A stretch of 64,000 nt of DNA from Persicobacter diffluens (GCF_036244895.1 NZ_BQKE01000001.1:3534001-3598000); one strand, 5' to 3'. Shown: positions 53,232-63,110, numbered from the stretch's first letter. The notes: generated by a model from the letters alone, not told the origin. Program-made: numbers and translations.

Positions 53232-55403
53232 ATGAATAGCAGGGTAGGTGCGTTAATGCAAAACGCCGGCATCGTATTGAGTCAGTATTTTGGCTACGAA
53301 TCTTTCCGGCCTTTACAGGAAGATATTATTCAAACCGTCCTTCAGGGAGAAGATGCCATGGTGCTCATGCCCACCGGTGGAGGGAAATCACTATGTTTTC
53401 AGATCCCGGCCATTGTCATGGAAGGCACTTGTATCGTGATTTCACCCCTAATTGCCCTGATGGAAGATCAGGTGGAGGGATTGAAAAGAAATGGAGTTGC
53501 TGCAGCCTGTTTGCACCGCGGTGTGCCTTATCAGGAACAAATGCAAATTGAAGAGGATGCTCGCTCCGGCAGGCTTCACCTCCTTTATATTTCTCCGGAA
53601 AAACTACTTTCACAAAACTTCTTTGAGTTTCTGAAGAGGATTCGCATCAATCTTTTTGCCATCGATGAAGCACATTGCATCTCTTTTTGGGGACATGATT
53701 TTCGAAAAGAATACAGTAAGCTTTTTGCCCTGAGAAGAAATTTCCCCTCGGTGCCTATTATTGCCTTGACCGCTACGGCAGACAAACTCACCCGAAGAGA
53801 TATCATCCATCAGCTTCAGATTCCGGAAGCTAAGTCTTTTATCTCCTCCTTTGACCGACCGAACATTTTCTTACAGGTAGTTCCGGCAGAGGATCGAAAC
53901 AAACAGCTTATTAAATTCTTGTCCCAACGCCCCAACGAGGCAGGAATTATCTATTGCTTAAGTCGTAAATCCACAGAAGATCTTGCATACCGCTTAAGAA
54001 AAGAAGGATTTATTGCACGACCTTACCATGCTGAGATTCCGCATTCCGAACGTAATAAAACACAGGAAGATTTTCTAAAAGACAAAGTGCAAATCGTAGT
54101 GGCGACCATCGCCTTTGGGATGGGGATTGACAAATCTAATGTCCGCTGGGTGGTGCATTATAATTTGCCTAAAAATATAGAAAGCTATTACCAAGAAATT
54201 GGCCGCGGGGGAAGAGATGGCCTGAATGCCCATGCTTTACTCTTCTACACTTATGCAGATGTTATCCGACAGCAGCAAATGCTGAAAGAATTGGAAGAAG
54301 ACAGAAGAGCCCTGCAGGAAATGAAACTGGAGCGCCTGAAGCATTTCACGGAGGCGCATATTTGCCGGAGAAAGGTATTACTCAACTATTTTGGGGAAGA
54401 CCTGAAAGAGGATTGCGGCCAATGCGATGTCTGTAAAAATCCACCAAAATCAGTGGATGGCACCGTGACCGCCCAGAAAATCCTTTCAGCAGTATACCGT
54501 TGTCAGCAGCAGGCTACCGCTCAGGATGTGGTGGATATTTTGAGAGGGCATATCACCAGTTCCATTCAAAAAAATGGCTGGGACCAGCTCAGGACTTTTG
54601 GTATCGGGCAGGAAATCCCAATTCCACATTGGCACAGTTATATCCACCAAATGGTAAATATGGGCTATATGGACATTGCCCTTGAAGATCAGTTTCGGCT
54701 GCGCCTAACGGAAAAAAGTCAGGCCGTATTGTTTGCAAAGGAAACCGTCTTGCTACAGCATCGGGCCATGCAAAAAGTGCAGGTTAAACAGGAAAAGCCC
54801 AAAAACAAAGCCATTAACGAAGCCCTTTTCGATGCGCTTCGCCTGCTACGCCGACAACTTGCAGAACAGCACGATTTGCCTCCCTATCTGATTTTCTCCG
54901 ACCGAAGCTTATTAGATATGGTGCGCCAGCAGCCACAAACCGAGGATGAGCTGCTGAAGATCTCCGGTGTTGGTAGTAAAAAATTGGACCAGTTCGGGGA
55001 TGCCTTTTTAAGTAAGATTCGGTCTTTTGGAACAGGCGAGATGAAAAAAGCCAAAACCACCAATACCAAACTTCAGACCTGGGAATCCTTTAAAAATGGT
55101 TTGCAGCCGGAAGAAATTGCCCTGAGCCGGGGACTCAATGTGGTGACCATTTACTCACATTTGGCAGATTTGTACGCCATTGGCTATGAGATTCCGCTGG
55201 AAAAATATTTCAGTCCACAGGAAATGCATATGGCAGCACAAGCCTTTCGCGCTTTAGGCTTTGAAGTCACCATCCGACAGGTGTTTGATTACCTGAAAGG
55301 AACGGTAGATTTCCACAAAATCCGATTAGCCAAAGCCTATCTGCAAAAAAATGGATTGGATAAAGCGCTTGAACTGTCGGAGTCGGAGCTCAACCAACTC
55401 TAA
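53232..55403 (+). CDS. recQ: ATP-dependent DNA helicase RecQ
   Basis: 723 residues from the ATG at 53232. Walker A is PTGGGKS (47-53). Motif II reads IDEAHCISFWGHDFR, with Phe where most RecQ have Gln in CISQWGHDFR. The zinc domain (CRRKVLLNYFGEDLKEDCGQCDVCK), the winged helix, an HRDC domain (ISGVGSKKLDQFG) and a C-terminal helix-turn-helix (TWESFKNGLQPEEIALSRG) follow. Confidence 0.95.
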   Translation: MNSRVGALMQNAGIVLSQYFGYESFRPLQEDIIQTVLQGEDAMVLMPTGGGKSLCFQIPAIVMEGTCIVISPLIALMEDQVEGLKRNGVAAACLHRGVPYQEQMQIEEDARSGRLHLLYISPEKLLSQNFFEFLKRIRINLFAIDEAHCISFWGHDFRKEYSKLFALRRNFPSVPIIALTATADKLTRRDIIHQLQIPEAKSFISSFDRPNIFLQVVPAEDRNKQLIKFLSQRPNEAGIIYCLSRKSTEDLAYRLRKEGFIARPYHAEIPHSERNKTQEDFLKDKVQIVVATIAFGMGIDKSNVRWVVHYNLPKNIESYYQEIGRGGRDGLNAHALLFYTYADVIRQQQMLKELEEDRRALQEMKLERLKHFTEAHICRRKVLLNYFGEDLKEDCGQCDVCKNPPKSVDGTVTAQKILSAVYRCQQQATAQDVVDILRGHITSSIQKNGWDQLRTFGIGQEIPIPHWHSYIHQMVNMGYMDIALEDQFRLRLTEKSQAVLFAKETVLLQHRAMQKVQVKQEKPKNKAINEALFDALRLLRRQLAEQHDLPPYLIFSDRSLLDMVRQQPQTEDELLKISGVGSKKLDQFGDAFLSKIRSFGTGEMKKAKTTNTKLQTWESFKNGLQPEEIALSRGLNVVTIYSHLADLYAIGYEIPLEKYFSPQEMHMAAQAFRALGFEVTIRQVFDYLKGTVDFHKIRLAKAYLQKNGLDKALELSESELNQL

Positions 55404-55478
55404 AAGGAATGGCCTTCTTTTTGCGGAGGGCCTAAGAATATATTAATATTAGCAATAAATTAAGATAAATACAGCCCC

Positions 55479-56009
55479 ATGAAAAAGCTCACCATGGATG
55501 AACTGGGCCGCCCTTCGGTAGAAGAATTTAAATCTGCTGAAAAAAGCCCAATCGTAATCGTTCTGGACAATGTGCGAAGCCTTAACAATGTAGGTTCGGC
55601 CTTCAGAACTTCGGATGCTTTTGCCATTGAAAAACTATACCTCTGTGGCATTACTGGCAAACCACCTCATCGTGATATTAACAAAACCGCCTTGGGTGCG
55701 CAGGATTCCGTCACTTGGGAACATGTACCAGAAACTTTGAATTTGGTCAAAAAACTTCAAGAAGAAGGTTATACGGTTTTGGCTGTTGAGCAGGCAGATG
55801 AAAGCACCAAACTACAAGATTTTGAGGCTGAAGCAGGAAAAAAATATGCCTTGGTCTACGGCAATGAGGTCTTCGGTGTAGAGGAAGAAGTCGTGGCGCA
55901 GGCTGATGGCGTATTGGAGATTCCACAATTTGGTACAAAGCACTCTTTGAACATCTCGGTGAGCATGGGCATTACCATTTGGGATGTGTTCAAAAAAGTA
56001 ATGCTTTAA
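55479..56009 (+). CDS. SpoU/TrmH-family RNA 2'-O-methyltransferase
   Basis: 176 residues. The SPOUT motifs are LDNVRSLNNVGSAFRTSDAF, YALVYGNEVFGVEEEV and QFGTKHSLNISVSMGI. It lacks an extra RNA-binding domain, so it is a minimal TrmH-type enzyme. The target, tRNA or rRNA, cannot be read off. Confidence 0.9.
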   Translation: MKKLTMDELGRPSVEEFKSAEKSPIVIVLDNVRSLNNVGSAFRTSDAFAIEKLYLCGITGKPPHRDINKTALGAQDSVTWEHVPETLNLVKKLQEEGYTVLAVEQADESTKLQDFEAEAGKKYALVYGNEVFGVEEEVVAQADGVLEIPQFGTKHSLNISVSMGITIWDVFKKVML

Positions 56010-56025
56010 AGATCACAGTCCTTAT

Positions 56026-56064
56026 GCAAAAAGGGCGATCCGTAAATGGATCGCCCTTTTTTAT
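56026..56064 (+). terminator. Intrinsic terminator between methyltransferase and porin genes
   Basis: AAAAAGGGCGATCC and GGATCGCCCTTTTTT form a long stem around GTAAAT and end in Ts. As upstream make it usable in both directions. Confidence 0.9.
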
Positions 56065-56082
56065 ATATCGGAAAAAGATCTC

Positions 56083-57417
56083 TTAGAAGTTAATCTGCGC
56101 TTGTAAACGGATCAATGAACCCGTCTGGCGGTTATCAGGATTTAAAGAATCGTTGTATGTTCTGTCGGCATAGGCATAAAGGGCTACTAATTCAAAAGCC
56201 TGATTCGGCTGCCACTCGAAACCTACTTCAATCTCTTGCATATCATAGGAACGGGCATCTGTTTCGAATTTCTTACCACCTTCATAGTTCGTGTATCTCC
56301 AAAAAGGAAGTAAAAAGTGTTGCCCCAACTCCAAACGGTAAGACATCTGCGCATAACCACCTTTCAATGGTTTCCTCTGAATGGTGTTGGTGGCAGGATC
56401 ATACTCAGGACCAACCCCTACATTGTATTCCGTCTGGAAACCAAATGGCATGGCGTACCAGATAAAAGAAGCACCAAGACGTGCATCATCCCATTCCATT
56501 CCTTCCGCGGAAACCATCTCTTTCTGGCCATTCTCTCCTGTTACCTCTGCCATCACCCCTTCGGAGACTTTTGTGGTTACATACTGGCCGGCATAGGCCT
56601 GAATACCCGCTTCGAAAATCTGTCCGTTTGCCAATTCAAAAGGATAGGTCAAACGCGTTACAATATGCTTATTCAGGTTTTCATCTGCATTGTTCGCGGT
56701 CTGCCCGTTAAAAGCACCTAAAGCAAACATACCGTAGTTACCAGATCCTTTTAGTTGCTGGTTTTGAAGTTTTTTGAATCTTTCCTGCACAATTGTGGGA
56801 GTGTAATACACCACCGCCATCATATCACGCTCATTTTTCAAAGCAGAGTTAATGGCATCATTTCGATCCAAAGACAAACGATTCTGAGAAGACTGCATGT
56901 TTTCAAAACCGAAAGGAACCTTAGATTGTCCCAAACGCAATCTCCATCTGCGGTCAGAGGTGAACATCAAATCAAAATAGGCATCTTTCAGACTTACATT
57001 ATTGCTATTGCCTCCGGCAAAATCCGGCTGAATGTAAAAGTAAACGCGCTCGTGTAGGTAGCCGGAAAACTTAATTCGAATACGACGAAAGGACATCCCA
57101 TCATTTCCGCCATAGGTACCATCACATTGCTCACATTCCATATCAGGATTGGTCTTATAAAGATCATTATAACGCATCTGAGCGTATCCCGAAATTTTCA
57201 TCTTATCAAACCACTTGCTTTTCAATGAAGTGGGTAATATGCCATTCACAAAATTCTCTGACTTGGCAAATGGAGCCGTTAAATATTCGTCCTTTTTTTT
57301 CGGGGATAGCTTTACTTCTGCGTCCTTGCTCTCCTGTACCTTATCCACACCTTCCGCAAAAGCCGAAGCAGACATAACTAAAAATAATACCAATACTAGG
57401 GTAATAATCCTTTTCAT
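56083..57417 (-). CDS. OprO/OprP-type outer-membrane porin
   Basis: 444 residues with a signal peptide (MKRIITLVLVLFLVMSASAFA). A linker precedes barrel strands such as FRRIRIKFSGYLHERVYFYI, RWRLRLGQSKVPFG, and a terminal LIRLQAQINF with a C-terminal Phe. Segments RLGQSKVPFGFENMQSS and SLDRNDAIN fit the phosphate-selective porin family. Substrate preference is not shown. Confidence 0.88.
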   Translation of the reverse strand: MKRIITLVLVLFLVMSASAFAEGVDKVQESKDAEVKLSPKKKDEYLTAPFAKSENFVNGILPTSLKSKWFDKMKISGYAQMRYNDLYKTNPDMECEQCDGTYGGNDGMSFRRIRIKFSGYLHERVYFYIQPDFAGGNSNNVSLKDAYFDLMFTSDRRWRLRLGQSKVPFGFENMQSSQNRLSLDRNDAINSALKNERDMMAVVYYTPTIVQERFKKLQNQQLKGSGNYGMFALGAFNGQTANNADENLNKHIVTRLTYPFELANGQIFEAGIQAYAGQYVTTKVSEGVMAEVTGENGQKEMVSAEGMEWDDARLGASFIWYAMPFGFQTEYNVGVGPEYDPATNTIQRKPLKGGYAQMSYRLELGQHFLLPFWRYTNYEGGKKFETDARSYDMQEIEVGFEWQPNQAFELVALYAYADRTYNDSLNPDNRQTGSLIRLQAQINF

Positions 57418-57808
57418 TTTTTCAATAGCGATCTTTCCAATACTGACCGCAAAGAAATAATAAATTAAAGAACTTAAGATGACCCAAATTTTAACTTAAT
57501 GTAATGTAATCAAACGCCCGCATAACATTGAGTTAACAATCGTGCTTATTTACTTAAAATATGGATAAACACAATAACGAAACCCACTCAAAAACAACCA
57601 CTTACAAGGTAACACCATGTTAAAACCTCAAAACATTACCAATAATTAAACAACAAGAAGTAAAACTCATAATTTGAGACAGCGCTTTAATTTCTTTTTA
57701 ATCTTTCCAGAATAACCCACAGCCTGACTAAGAAAAATCATATAAACGAAAAAATCCCGACACAAATAAATTGCATCGGGATTAAAATGTCTATTTGAAA
57801 TAATGTTC
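57418..57808. other. AT-rich intergenic region between porin and TlpA-like genes
   Basis: 391 bp without a supported gene. AATCCCGA (57753-57760) pairs with TCGGGATT (57776-57783). Read on the minus strand, the hairpin is followed by six Ts and terminates the TlpA-like gene. Confidence 0.55.
57748..57784 (-). terminator. Terminator of the TlpA-like gene
   Basis: The AATCCCGA/TCGGGATT stem has a 15-nt loop and a TTTTTTCG tail on the minus strand, 25 bp below the stop. Confidence 0.75.
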
Positions 57809-58969
57809 TTAGCTGGCAGAAAGTAGCTCCGCTACTTTGTTTTCAAGCTCTTCGCCTCTCAGGTTTTTAGCAACAATTTTTCCGCTAGCATCTACCAATA
57901 CGGTAGCTGGAATAGAATTGATGCCATAACGTTTTGCCACCGCATTTTGCCAACCCTGTAAGTCAGAAACATGATTCCAGGTCAACTGATCTTTGGCAAT
58001 GGCTTTTTCCCAGGCTTCTTTCTTATTATCTAAAGAAACACCTAAAATCTCAAAACCCTGATCATGATACTTATTGTACATGGCCACTACGTTTGGATTC
58101 TCCTGACGACATGGACCACACCATGAGGCCCAGAAATCAATCAGGAATACTTTTCCGTGTAGTGCTGTAGTAGAAAAGCTTTCTCCTTCCGGAGTGGTCT
58201 GCTCAAAATCCAAGACTGGCTGACCAATCGCGGTGGCCATCAAAGTGTTGTAGCGGTCTTCAATAGCGGTATAGTCTGCTGTAGTTTTCGCTTCAGCCGT
58301 AAACTTCTCCAAATAAGACTTCAACTCCTTTTCGTCCATGCGGTAGGCGTTTTGTCTTAACAAAAATGGAGATACCATAGAAGAAGTATGCTCATTGATA
58401 AAGCCATCGGAATAAGCATTTGCTTCTTTATCCAAAGCACCATACTCGTCTCCAATTTTCTTCAACTCCTCTTTTTGCTCATCAGTAGGAGCTCCCTGCG
58501 CGGTAGCGGCAATTTCCTGATAACGCTCAGAAAGCGCCTTCATTTTGTCTACAAAGGATTTTTGCCCCTCTTTGTAAGTGTTAAATTCCGTTTGTGCCAA
58601 CCCTCCGGAAATTTCACTACCGTTTAAATCATCTGCATTCAGCTTTCCTACCAATGCATCTCCCTCCTGATAAAAAACAACTGTGGTAGGTTTTCTATCT
58701 CCAAAGGATCCATCTGTTGGCGCCTGTAAATAAAGCGCGCCATTATGAGCAATAGGTGCCGAAAAGGTGAATTTTCCTTCTGTAACCGCTGCGGCTGCAA
58801 TTTTTTCAAATCCTGATGCTCCACGGTCCAATAAATAAACCGAATCCACATTTGCAGCTTGCTCACCTTCAATTGATCCGGTGAATGGGGCCTTACCACC
58901 ATCGCAAGCCCAGGCTAGAGCTGCCAGTGATAAGATGGCTCCACTTTTTTTCAATCCTAAAGATTTCAT
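57809..58969 (-). CDS. TlpA-like thioredoxin-fold lipoprotein with DUF4369 domain
   Basis: 386 residues. A lipobox ends at LAWAC. An N-terminal beta domain of the DUF4369 type (about 30-125), a helical stretch, and a C-terminal thioredoxin fold with FWASWCGPCRQENP follow. The WCGPC motif and periplasmic location suggest disulfide reduction, as in ResA/TlpA. Its partner is not visible. Confidence 0.88.
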   Translation of the reverse strand: MKSLGLKKSGAILSLAALAWACDGGKAPFTGSIEGEQAANVDSVYLLDRGASGFEKIAAAAVTEGKFTFSAPIAHNGALYLQAPTDGSFGDRKPTTVVFYQEGDALVGKLNADDLNGSEISGGLAQTEFNTYKEGQKSFVDKMKALSERYQEIAATAQGAPTDEQKEELKKIGDEYGALDKEANAYSDGFINEHTSSMVSPFLLRQNAYRMDEKELKSYLEKFTAEAKTTADYTAIEDRYNTLMATAIGQPVLDFEQTTPEGESFSTTALHGKVFLIDFWASWCGPCRQENPNVVAMYNKYHDQGFEILGVSLDNKKEAWEKAIAKDQLTWNHVSDLQGWQNAVAKRYGINSIPATVLVDASGKIVAKNLRGEELENKVAELLSAS

Positions 58970-58989
58970 TTGTAGTATGATTGATTAAA

Positions 58990-59469
58990 TTAATTGTTCA
59001 GCGGTTCACCCTCAGCCCAAATGGAATGAAAATGCCGCCTTGCGATTTTCTTTTTTCTTCTAAAGTTTACCAAACAAAGCAGATAATTCAACCCTCCTAG
59101 CAAGAAAGAAATACCCGCATAAAGCTGTTTTTCGGTAAAAAAGTATAAAAACAATCCAAATAAAAAGCAAATCACCGACCAAAACACTAAAAAAGCGAAG
59201 ACAAAAGGAAAAAGCCGATAGGTAATAAATACCAGCGTCCCCTTAGAAGTTGCCTCCAGCTCCCCTACCATTAGCGGTAAATAATTATCCGGATAATTGA
59301 TATATAAAGAAATTCGGAAAGTGTTTTCAAACACCTTTCCGTTAAATTTGCCCTTCTTTTCTTCCGGCAGGTCGCCATCAGCGACCAATCGTTTCCTCAG
59401 TTTTTCCTTGACCTCCTTTAAGGGCAGAGGCAAAACAAGGGTCTCTTTAAAAACCGGGAAAAAAGGCAT
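58990..59469 (-). CDS. Membrane protein of unknown function
   Basis: 159 residues. A soluble N-terminal part (about 1-80) leads to two hydrophobic helices (FVFAFLVFWSVICFLFGLFLYFF and LYAGISFLLGGLNYLLCLV) and a basic tail. Its stop and start neighbour ridA-like and TlpA-like genes at 1 and 20 bp, so the three probably form one operon. Confidence 0.65.
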   Translation of the reverse strand: MPFFPVFKETLVLPLPLKEVKEKLRKRLVADGDLPEEKKGKFNGKVFENTFRISLYINYPDNYLPLMVGELEATSKGTLVFITYRLFPFVFAFLVFWSVICFLFGLFLYFFTEKQLYAGISFLLGGLNYLLCLVNFRRKKKIARRHFHSIWAEGEPLNN

Positions 59470-59470
59470 T

Positions 59471-59848
59471 CTATTTAACGGCTATACAAGAGATTTCCAC
59501 TCCTACATCCTTGGGTAGTCTGGCGACTTGTACCGTCTCCCGAGCGGGGGCGTCTTCTCCGAAATATCCGCCATAAACTTCATTGATTTTACCAAAATCA
59601 TTCATGTCCCGAACAAAAATGCTGCACTTCACCACCTCATCAAAGCTGAAGCCTGCCTCTTCCAAAATAGCTGCCATATTGTTCATCACCTGATGAGCTT
59701 CTGCCTCAATTCCACCGGAAACTATTTCCCCGCTTTCAGGATTCGCTGGAATCTGACCTGAAACATAAAGGGTATCTCCAGCCAAAACAGCCTGATTATA
59801 AGGCCCGATTGGTGCCGGAGCCTTTGAAGTATTGATGATCTTCTTCAT
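59471..59848 (-). CDS. RidA-family enamine/imine deaminase
   Basis: 125 residues, the standard length. The active-site Arg lies in ARETVQVARLPKD, and TLYVSGQIPANPE and VVKCSIFVRDMNDF are family motifs. RidA proteins hydrolyse reactive 2-aminoacrylate-type enamines. It starts the likely operon with the membrane protein and TlpA-like gene. Confidence 0.93.
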   Translation of the reverse strand: MKKIINTSKAPAPIGPYNQAVLAGDTLYVSGQIPANPESGEIVSGGIEAEAHQVMNNMAAILEEAGFSFDEVVKCSIFVRDMNDFGKINEVYGGYFGEDAPARETVQVARLPKDVGVEISCIAVK

Positions 59849-59921
59849 AAAAAATGGGAGTATGTAATCTTTGAAATTAATAAAATTCCATCAAAAGGTC
59901 TTTGCCGTCCGTCAAAAATGC

Positions 59922-60272
59922 TTAGTTCGGATTTTCGAAAAAGATATAATTGGTGGAATAATCACTGAATTCAAAATAAACCTTTTTTTCTCCGGCATCT
60001 ACCACCCCATTCAAATTCGCGTCTAAATAACCATATCCAAACCGATAGGGTCGACTCATATTGCCATCCTTCGTTCCTGAAGCGGTAGAGAGTTTATCTA
60101 TTTTAATAAATCGCTTCACCAATTTTTCACCAGCATATACCTCCAGAACCCCATTGGTTCCGGTCCAGTTTTGAATGGATCGTCCGATCCGGTTTTGCGT
60201 TTCCTGCGTACAAGCTCCCATTCCCAGGGTGAGTAACAAGAACATCGAAAGTTTTAAAATGGTATTCTTCAT
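59922..60272 (-). CDS. Small lipoprotein
   Basis: 116 residues with the lipobox LLTLGMGAC. The mature part is soluble-looking (YRFGYGYLDANLNGVVDAGE) and ends in aromatic residues. It contains an Asp/Asn loop (DANLNGVVDAGE) reminiscent of a calcium-binding loop. No family recognised. Confidence 0.7.
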   Translation of the reverse strand: MKNTILKLSMFLLLTLGMGACTQETQNRIGRSIQNWTGTNGVLEVYAGEKLVKRFIKIDKLSTASGTKDGNMSRPYRFGYGYLDANLNGVVDAGEKKVYFEFSDYSTNYIFFENPN

Positions 60273-60397
60273 CGTTTGCCTTTTTTTTGGTTAAAAATAA
60301 TCCTAAGAGAACAATATTCGTTAGAATAACACAAATATTATGTGTAATTTTTAATATTCACATATTCAACACCTTAACCTCACTTAATTTCTTTTCT

Positions 60398-61213
60398 ATG
60401 GAAAATTTTTCCAAATACCAGGATCAGGCCATGGGCTTCGTGGTGGAATACGGCGGTAAATTAGTCGTTGCCATTCTCATTTTAATTATTGGGCTTTGGA
60501 TTACCGGGGTGCTCACCGCCGCCTTCCGTAAATTCATGGACAAAAGAGGGCTTGATCAAACGCTGAAACCATTTTTAACCTCTCTTTTTAATTCCATCCT
60601 CAAAATTTTAGTGGTGCTCTCCGCTCTTGGTACCTTGGGAGTAGAAATGACCTCTTTTATCGCCATACTGGGGGCTGCGGGCCTGGCCATTGGTATGGCA
60701 TTATCCGGAACGCTTCAAAATTTTGCCGGAGGGGTAATGCTCCTCATTTTCAAGCCCTATAAAGTAGGAGATTTCATAGAGGCGCAGGGTTATTCCGGAT
60801 CGGTAGAAAGTATTCAAATTTTCGTTACCATTTTAAAAACCCCGGACAATAAAACCATTTTTATTCCAAATGGCCCTATGGCAAACAATGCTTTGATTAA
60901 TTACAGTACAGAACCTCAAAGAAGGGTGGACTGGACATTTGGCATTGCCTATGGAGATGATATTCAAAAGGCACAGGATTTATTATCCCAACTCATACAA
61001 GCTGACGAAAGAATTCTGAAATCCCCTGAGCCTTTTATCGCACTCCATCAAATGGCTGACAGCTCCGTAAATCTCGTAGTTCGTTGCTGGGTGGACAGTG
61101 GGAAGTACTGGCCGGTATACTTTGATATGAACAGAAAAGTGTACGACACCTTTAATAAAGAAGGAATTAACATTCCGTTCCCACAAATGGACGTTCATTT
61201 GCACCAGTCCTAA
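60398..61213 (+). CDS. MscS-type small mechanosensitive channel
   Basis: 271 residues from the ATG at 60398 (MENFSKYQDQAMGF); an in-frame ATG at 60287 adds 37 unlikely residues. The pore-lining helix GLAIGMALSGTLQNFAGG and the following beta domain (LLIFKPYKVGDFIEAQGYSG) are typical MscS. It releases pressure during osmotic downshock. Confidence 0.93.
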   Translation: MENFSKYQDQAMGFVVEYGGKLVVAILILIIGLWITGVLTAAFRKFMDKRGLDQTLKPFLTSLFNSILKILVVLSALGTLGVEMTSFIAILGAAGLAIGMALSGTLQNFAGGVMLLIFKPYKVGDFIEAQGYSGSVESIQIFVTILKTPDNKTIFIPNGPMANNALINYSTEPQRRVDWTFGIAYGDDIQKAQDLLSQLIQADERILKSPEPFIALHQMADSSVNLVVRCWVDSGKYWPVYFDMNRKVYDTFNKEGINIPFPQMDVHLHQS

Positions 61214-61229
61214 TATTCAAATAAAGGAA

Positions 61230-61285
61230 ATATTACATTCTCTCGGAAAAGCAGATTTTCCTGAGATTTCCGAGAGAATTTATAA
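61230..61285 (+). terminator. Strong hairpin after mscS-type gene
   Basis: ATTCTCTCGGAAA (61237-61249) pairs perfectly with TTTCCGAGAGAAT (61267-61279) over a 17-nt loop. The tail TTATAAATC is only moderately T-rich, so it may be a terminator or an RNA 3' end. Confidence 0.6.
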
Positions 61286-61458
61286 ATCTATTGGACAATT
61301 CCTGTTTTCTTAAATCCAGACCGAACATGCACACCGGATCTATGGAGAGTTTTTAAATATTTAGTTCAATAATTGGGAATTACGTAATAAATAGAACCCT
61401 ACAGATCAACATTTTAGTGAGTTTAGTGGTATATTAATTAAAGTATTAACCGATCTGC

Positions 61459-62151
61459 ATGAAACACAATTTACTATTCATTTTTTTCCTTTTCTTTTGC
61501 TCCGCCACTTATGGGCAGGGAATTTTTTTGGACTTGCCGGAAAAAGACCTGAGCACCTCCCAAGGAGTGCCTTTCGAAGTCCCCATTGTGTTATACAATG
61601 ATTATAATCACAATGTAAAAGTCATCGTCGAATGGAAATCACAATCCATTGAGTTAAAGGATCACGCTGAAGTACTTTTTGGTAAAAGACTTATTGACAG
61701 CGGAAAACTGACTATTGAAATGAAAGCAGGGGAAGAAATTGACGACCTCAACGCTCGATTTACTTTTTTAGAAGGCCTTGAGGACAGACGCTACACCATC
61801 AAGATTACTGATTTGCAAAATCATCAGGATATTCAGGAAGAATTAGTGTTTACGGTGGCTCCTGTAGACATGGACCAGTACATTTACCTGGATGAGCATC
61901 TACAGGTAGGAACCATGTACCCAAACCCCATCAATACTTCCGGCTGGTTACAATACGAACTGTTTTCTTCTGTAGAAGCAAAAATTGTGGTGCATAATGT
62001 TTTGGGAACTCAAATTGGCGAGTTTGCCCTTTCTCCATTTGATAACAAGGTTAAAATTCAGGTTGGCAACTATAAAGAAGGTGTTTACTTCTACAGTCTC
62101 ATTGTCGACGGACAAAGCAAAGCCACCAGAAAAATCGTAGTACAACGTTAA
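61459..62151 (+). CDS. Secreted protein with T9SS type A sorting domain
   Basis: 230 residues. A signal peptide (MKHNLLFIFFLFFCSATYGQ) precedes a beta-rich domain (about 20-140) and a C-terminal sorting domain that starts YPNPINTSGWLQYEL and ends SKATRKIVVQR. The type IX system would export it to the cell surface. The passenger domain has no recognised activity. Confidence 0.87.
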   Translation: MKHNLLFIFFLFFCSATYGQGIFLDLPEKDLSTSQGVPFEVPIVLYNDYNHNVKVIVEWKSQSIELKDHAEVLFGKRLIDSGKLTIEMKAGEEIDDLNARFTFLEGLEDRRYTIKITDLQNHQDIQEELVFTVAPVDMDQYIYLDEHLQVGTMYPNPINTSGWLQYELFSSVEAKIVVHNVLGTQIGEFALSPFDNKVKIQVGNYKEGVYFYSLIVDGQSKATRKIVVQR

Positions 62152-62248
62152 TCCTTCCTATTTACAAACTTATTTTTCTTTAATATTCCGATCCTACTGC
62201 CTACTTTTGAGTATCTGTAAAGTAATTAATTTAATAAATTGCTTTACC

Positions 62249-62281
62249 TTTTGTCTTATTTATTGATACTGAGTATATTTG
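62249..62281 (+). promoter_or_regulatory. Bacteroidota-type promoter of bamD
   Basis: TTTTG (62249-62253) and TATATTTG (62274-62281) fit the -33 and -7 elements with a 20-bp spacer. The -7 element ends 7 bp before the bamD ATG at 62289, so the transcript could begin at or near the start codon (leaderless). Confidence 0.65.
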
Positions 62282-62288
62282 CACCCTT

Positions 62289-63110
62289 ATGCATAAAAAC
62301 AAAGTCAAACTGCTGCTGGGGCTTTTTATTTTGCCATTGATTAGCAGTTGTGCTACGGAATATAGAAAGGCTCAAAAGTCTACGGACAACGAATATAAGT
62401 ATCAGGTTGCCATGGATTTGTACCAAAGAGAAAAGTGGTATAAAGCCAATAACCTTTTTGAACAAATTATGCCAGCCATGCGGGGTACCGAAGAGGCGGA
62501 AGATATGCAGTTCAAATACGCTTATGGATGTTACAATCAAAAGCAGTACACCATGAGCTCCCATTACTTTAAAACTTTCTACCAAACCTACTCTCGAAGT
62601 GAAAAAGCGGAAGAAGCCATGTATATGTCTGCTTACTCCCTTGTAAAAGATTCACCAAGAGAAGAATTAGACCAAAGCAGTACAACAGAAGCCATATCTG
62701 CTTTGCAGAGTTTTCTGAACAAATATCCCAATAGTGAATATGCACCGGAGGGAAACCGAATTATCGGGGAATTGCAGGAAAAATTAGCAACCAAAGCCTA
62801 TTTGATTGCTAAGCAATATTACTTACTGAGAAAATGGAAAGCCGCTATGGTGACTTTCGAAAATTTCAGAAAGGATTTCCCGGATTCAAAATATAATGAG
62901 GAGTTAGCTTTCCTCAGACTGGAATCGAGTCATACTTTGGCTACCCAGAGTACCTACCAGAAGAAGGAGGATCGCTTTTCCGAGACCATCGAGATTTACC
63001 AAAAGTTTATCGAGAAATACCCGGAGAGCACCTATCTGAAGTCGGCCGAGAAATTGTACGGAGATTCCTTAAACCAATTGGAAAAAATAGCCAAGAATAA
63101 AAACTCGTAA
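62289..63110 (+). CDS. bamD: Outer-membrane assembly lipoprotein BamD
   Basis: 273 residues with lipobox LISSC. TPR-like helical repeats include YQVAMDLYQREKWYKANNLFEQIM and AISALQSFLNKYPNSEY. BamD anchors the BAM complex that folds outer-membrane barrels. The ATG of the next gene overlaps its stop by one base. Confidence 0.93.
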   Translation: MHKNKVKLLLGLFILPLISSCATEYRKAQKSTDNEYKYQVAMDLYQREKWYKANNLFEQIMPAMRGTEEAEDMQFKYAYGCYNQKQYTMSSHYFKTFYQTYSRSEKAEEAMYMSAYSLVKDSPREELDQSSTTEAISALQSFLNKYPNSEYAPEGNRIIGELQEKLATKAYLIAKQYYLLRKWKAAMVTFENFRKDFPDSKYNEELAFLRLESSHTLATQSTYQKKEDRFSETIEIYQKFIEKYPESTYLKSAEKLYGDSLNQLEKIAKNKNS

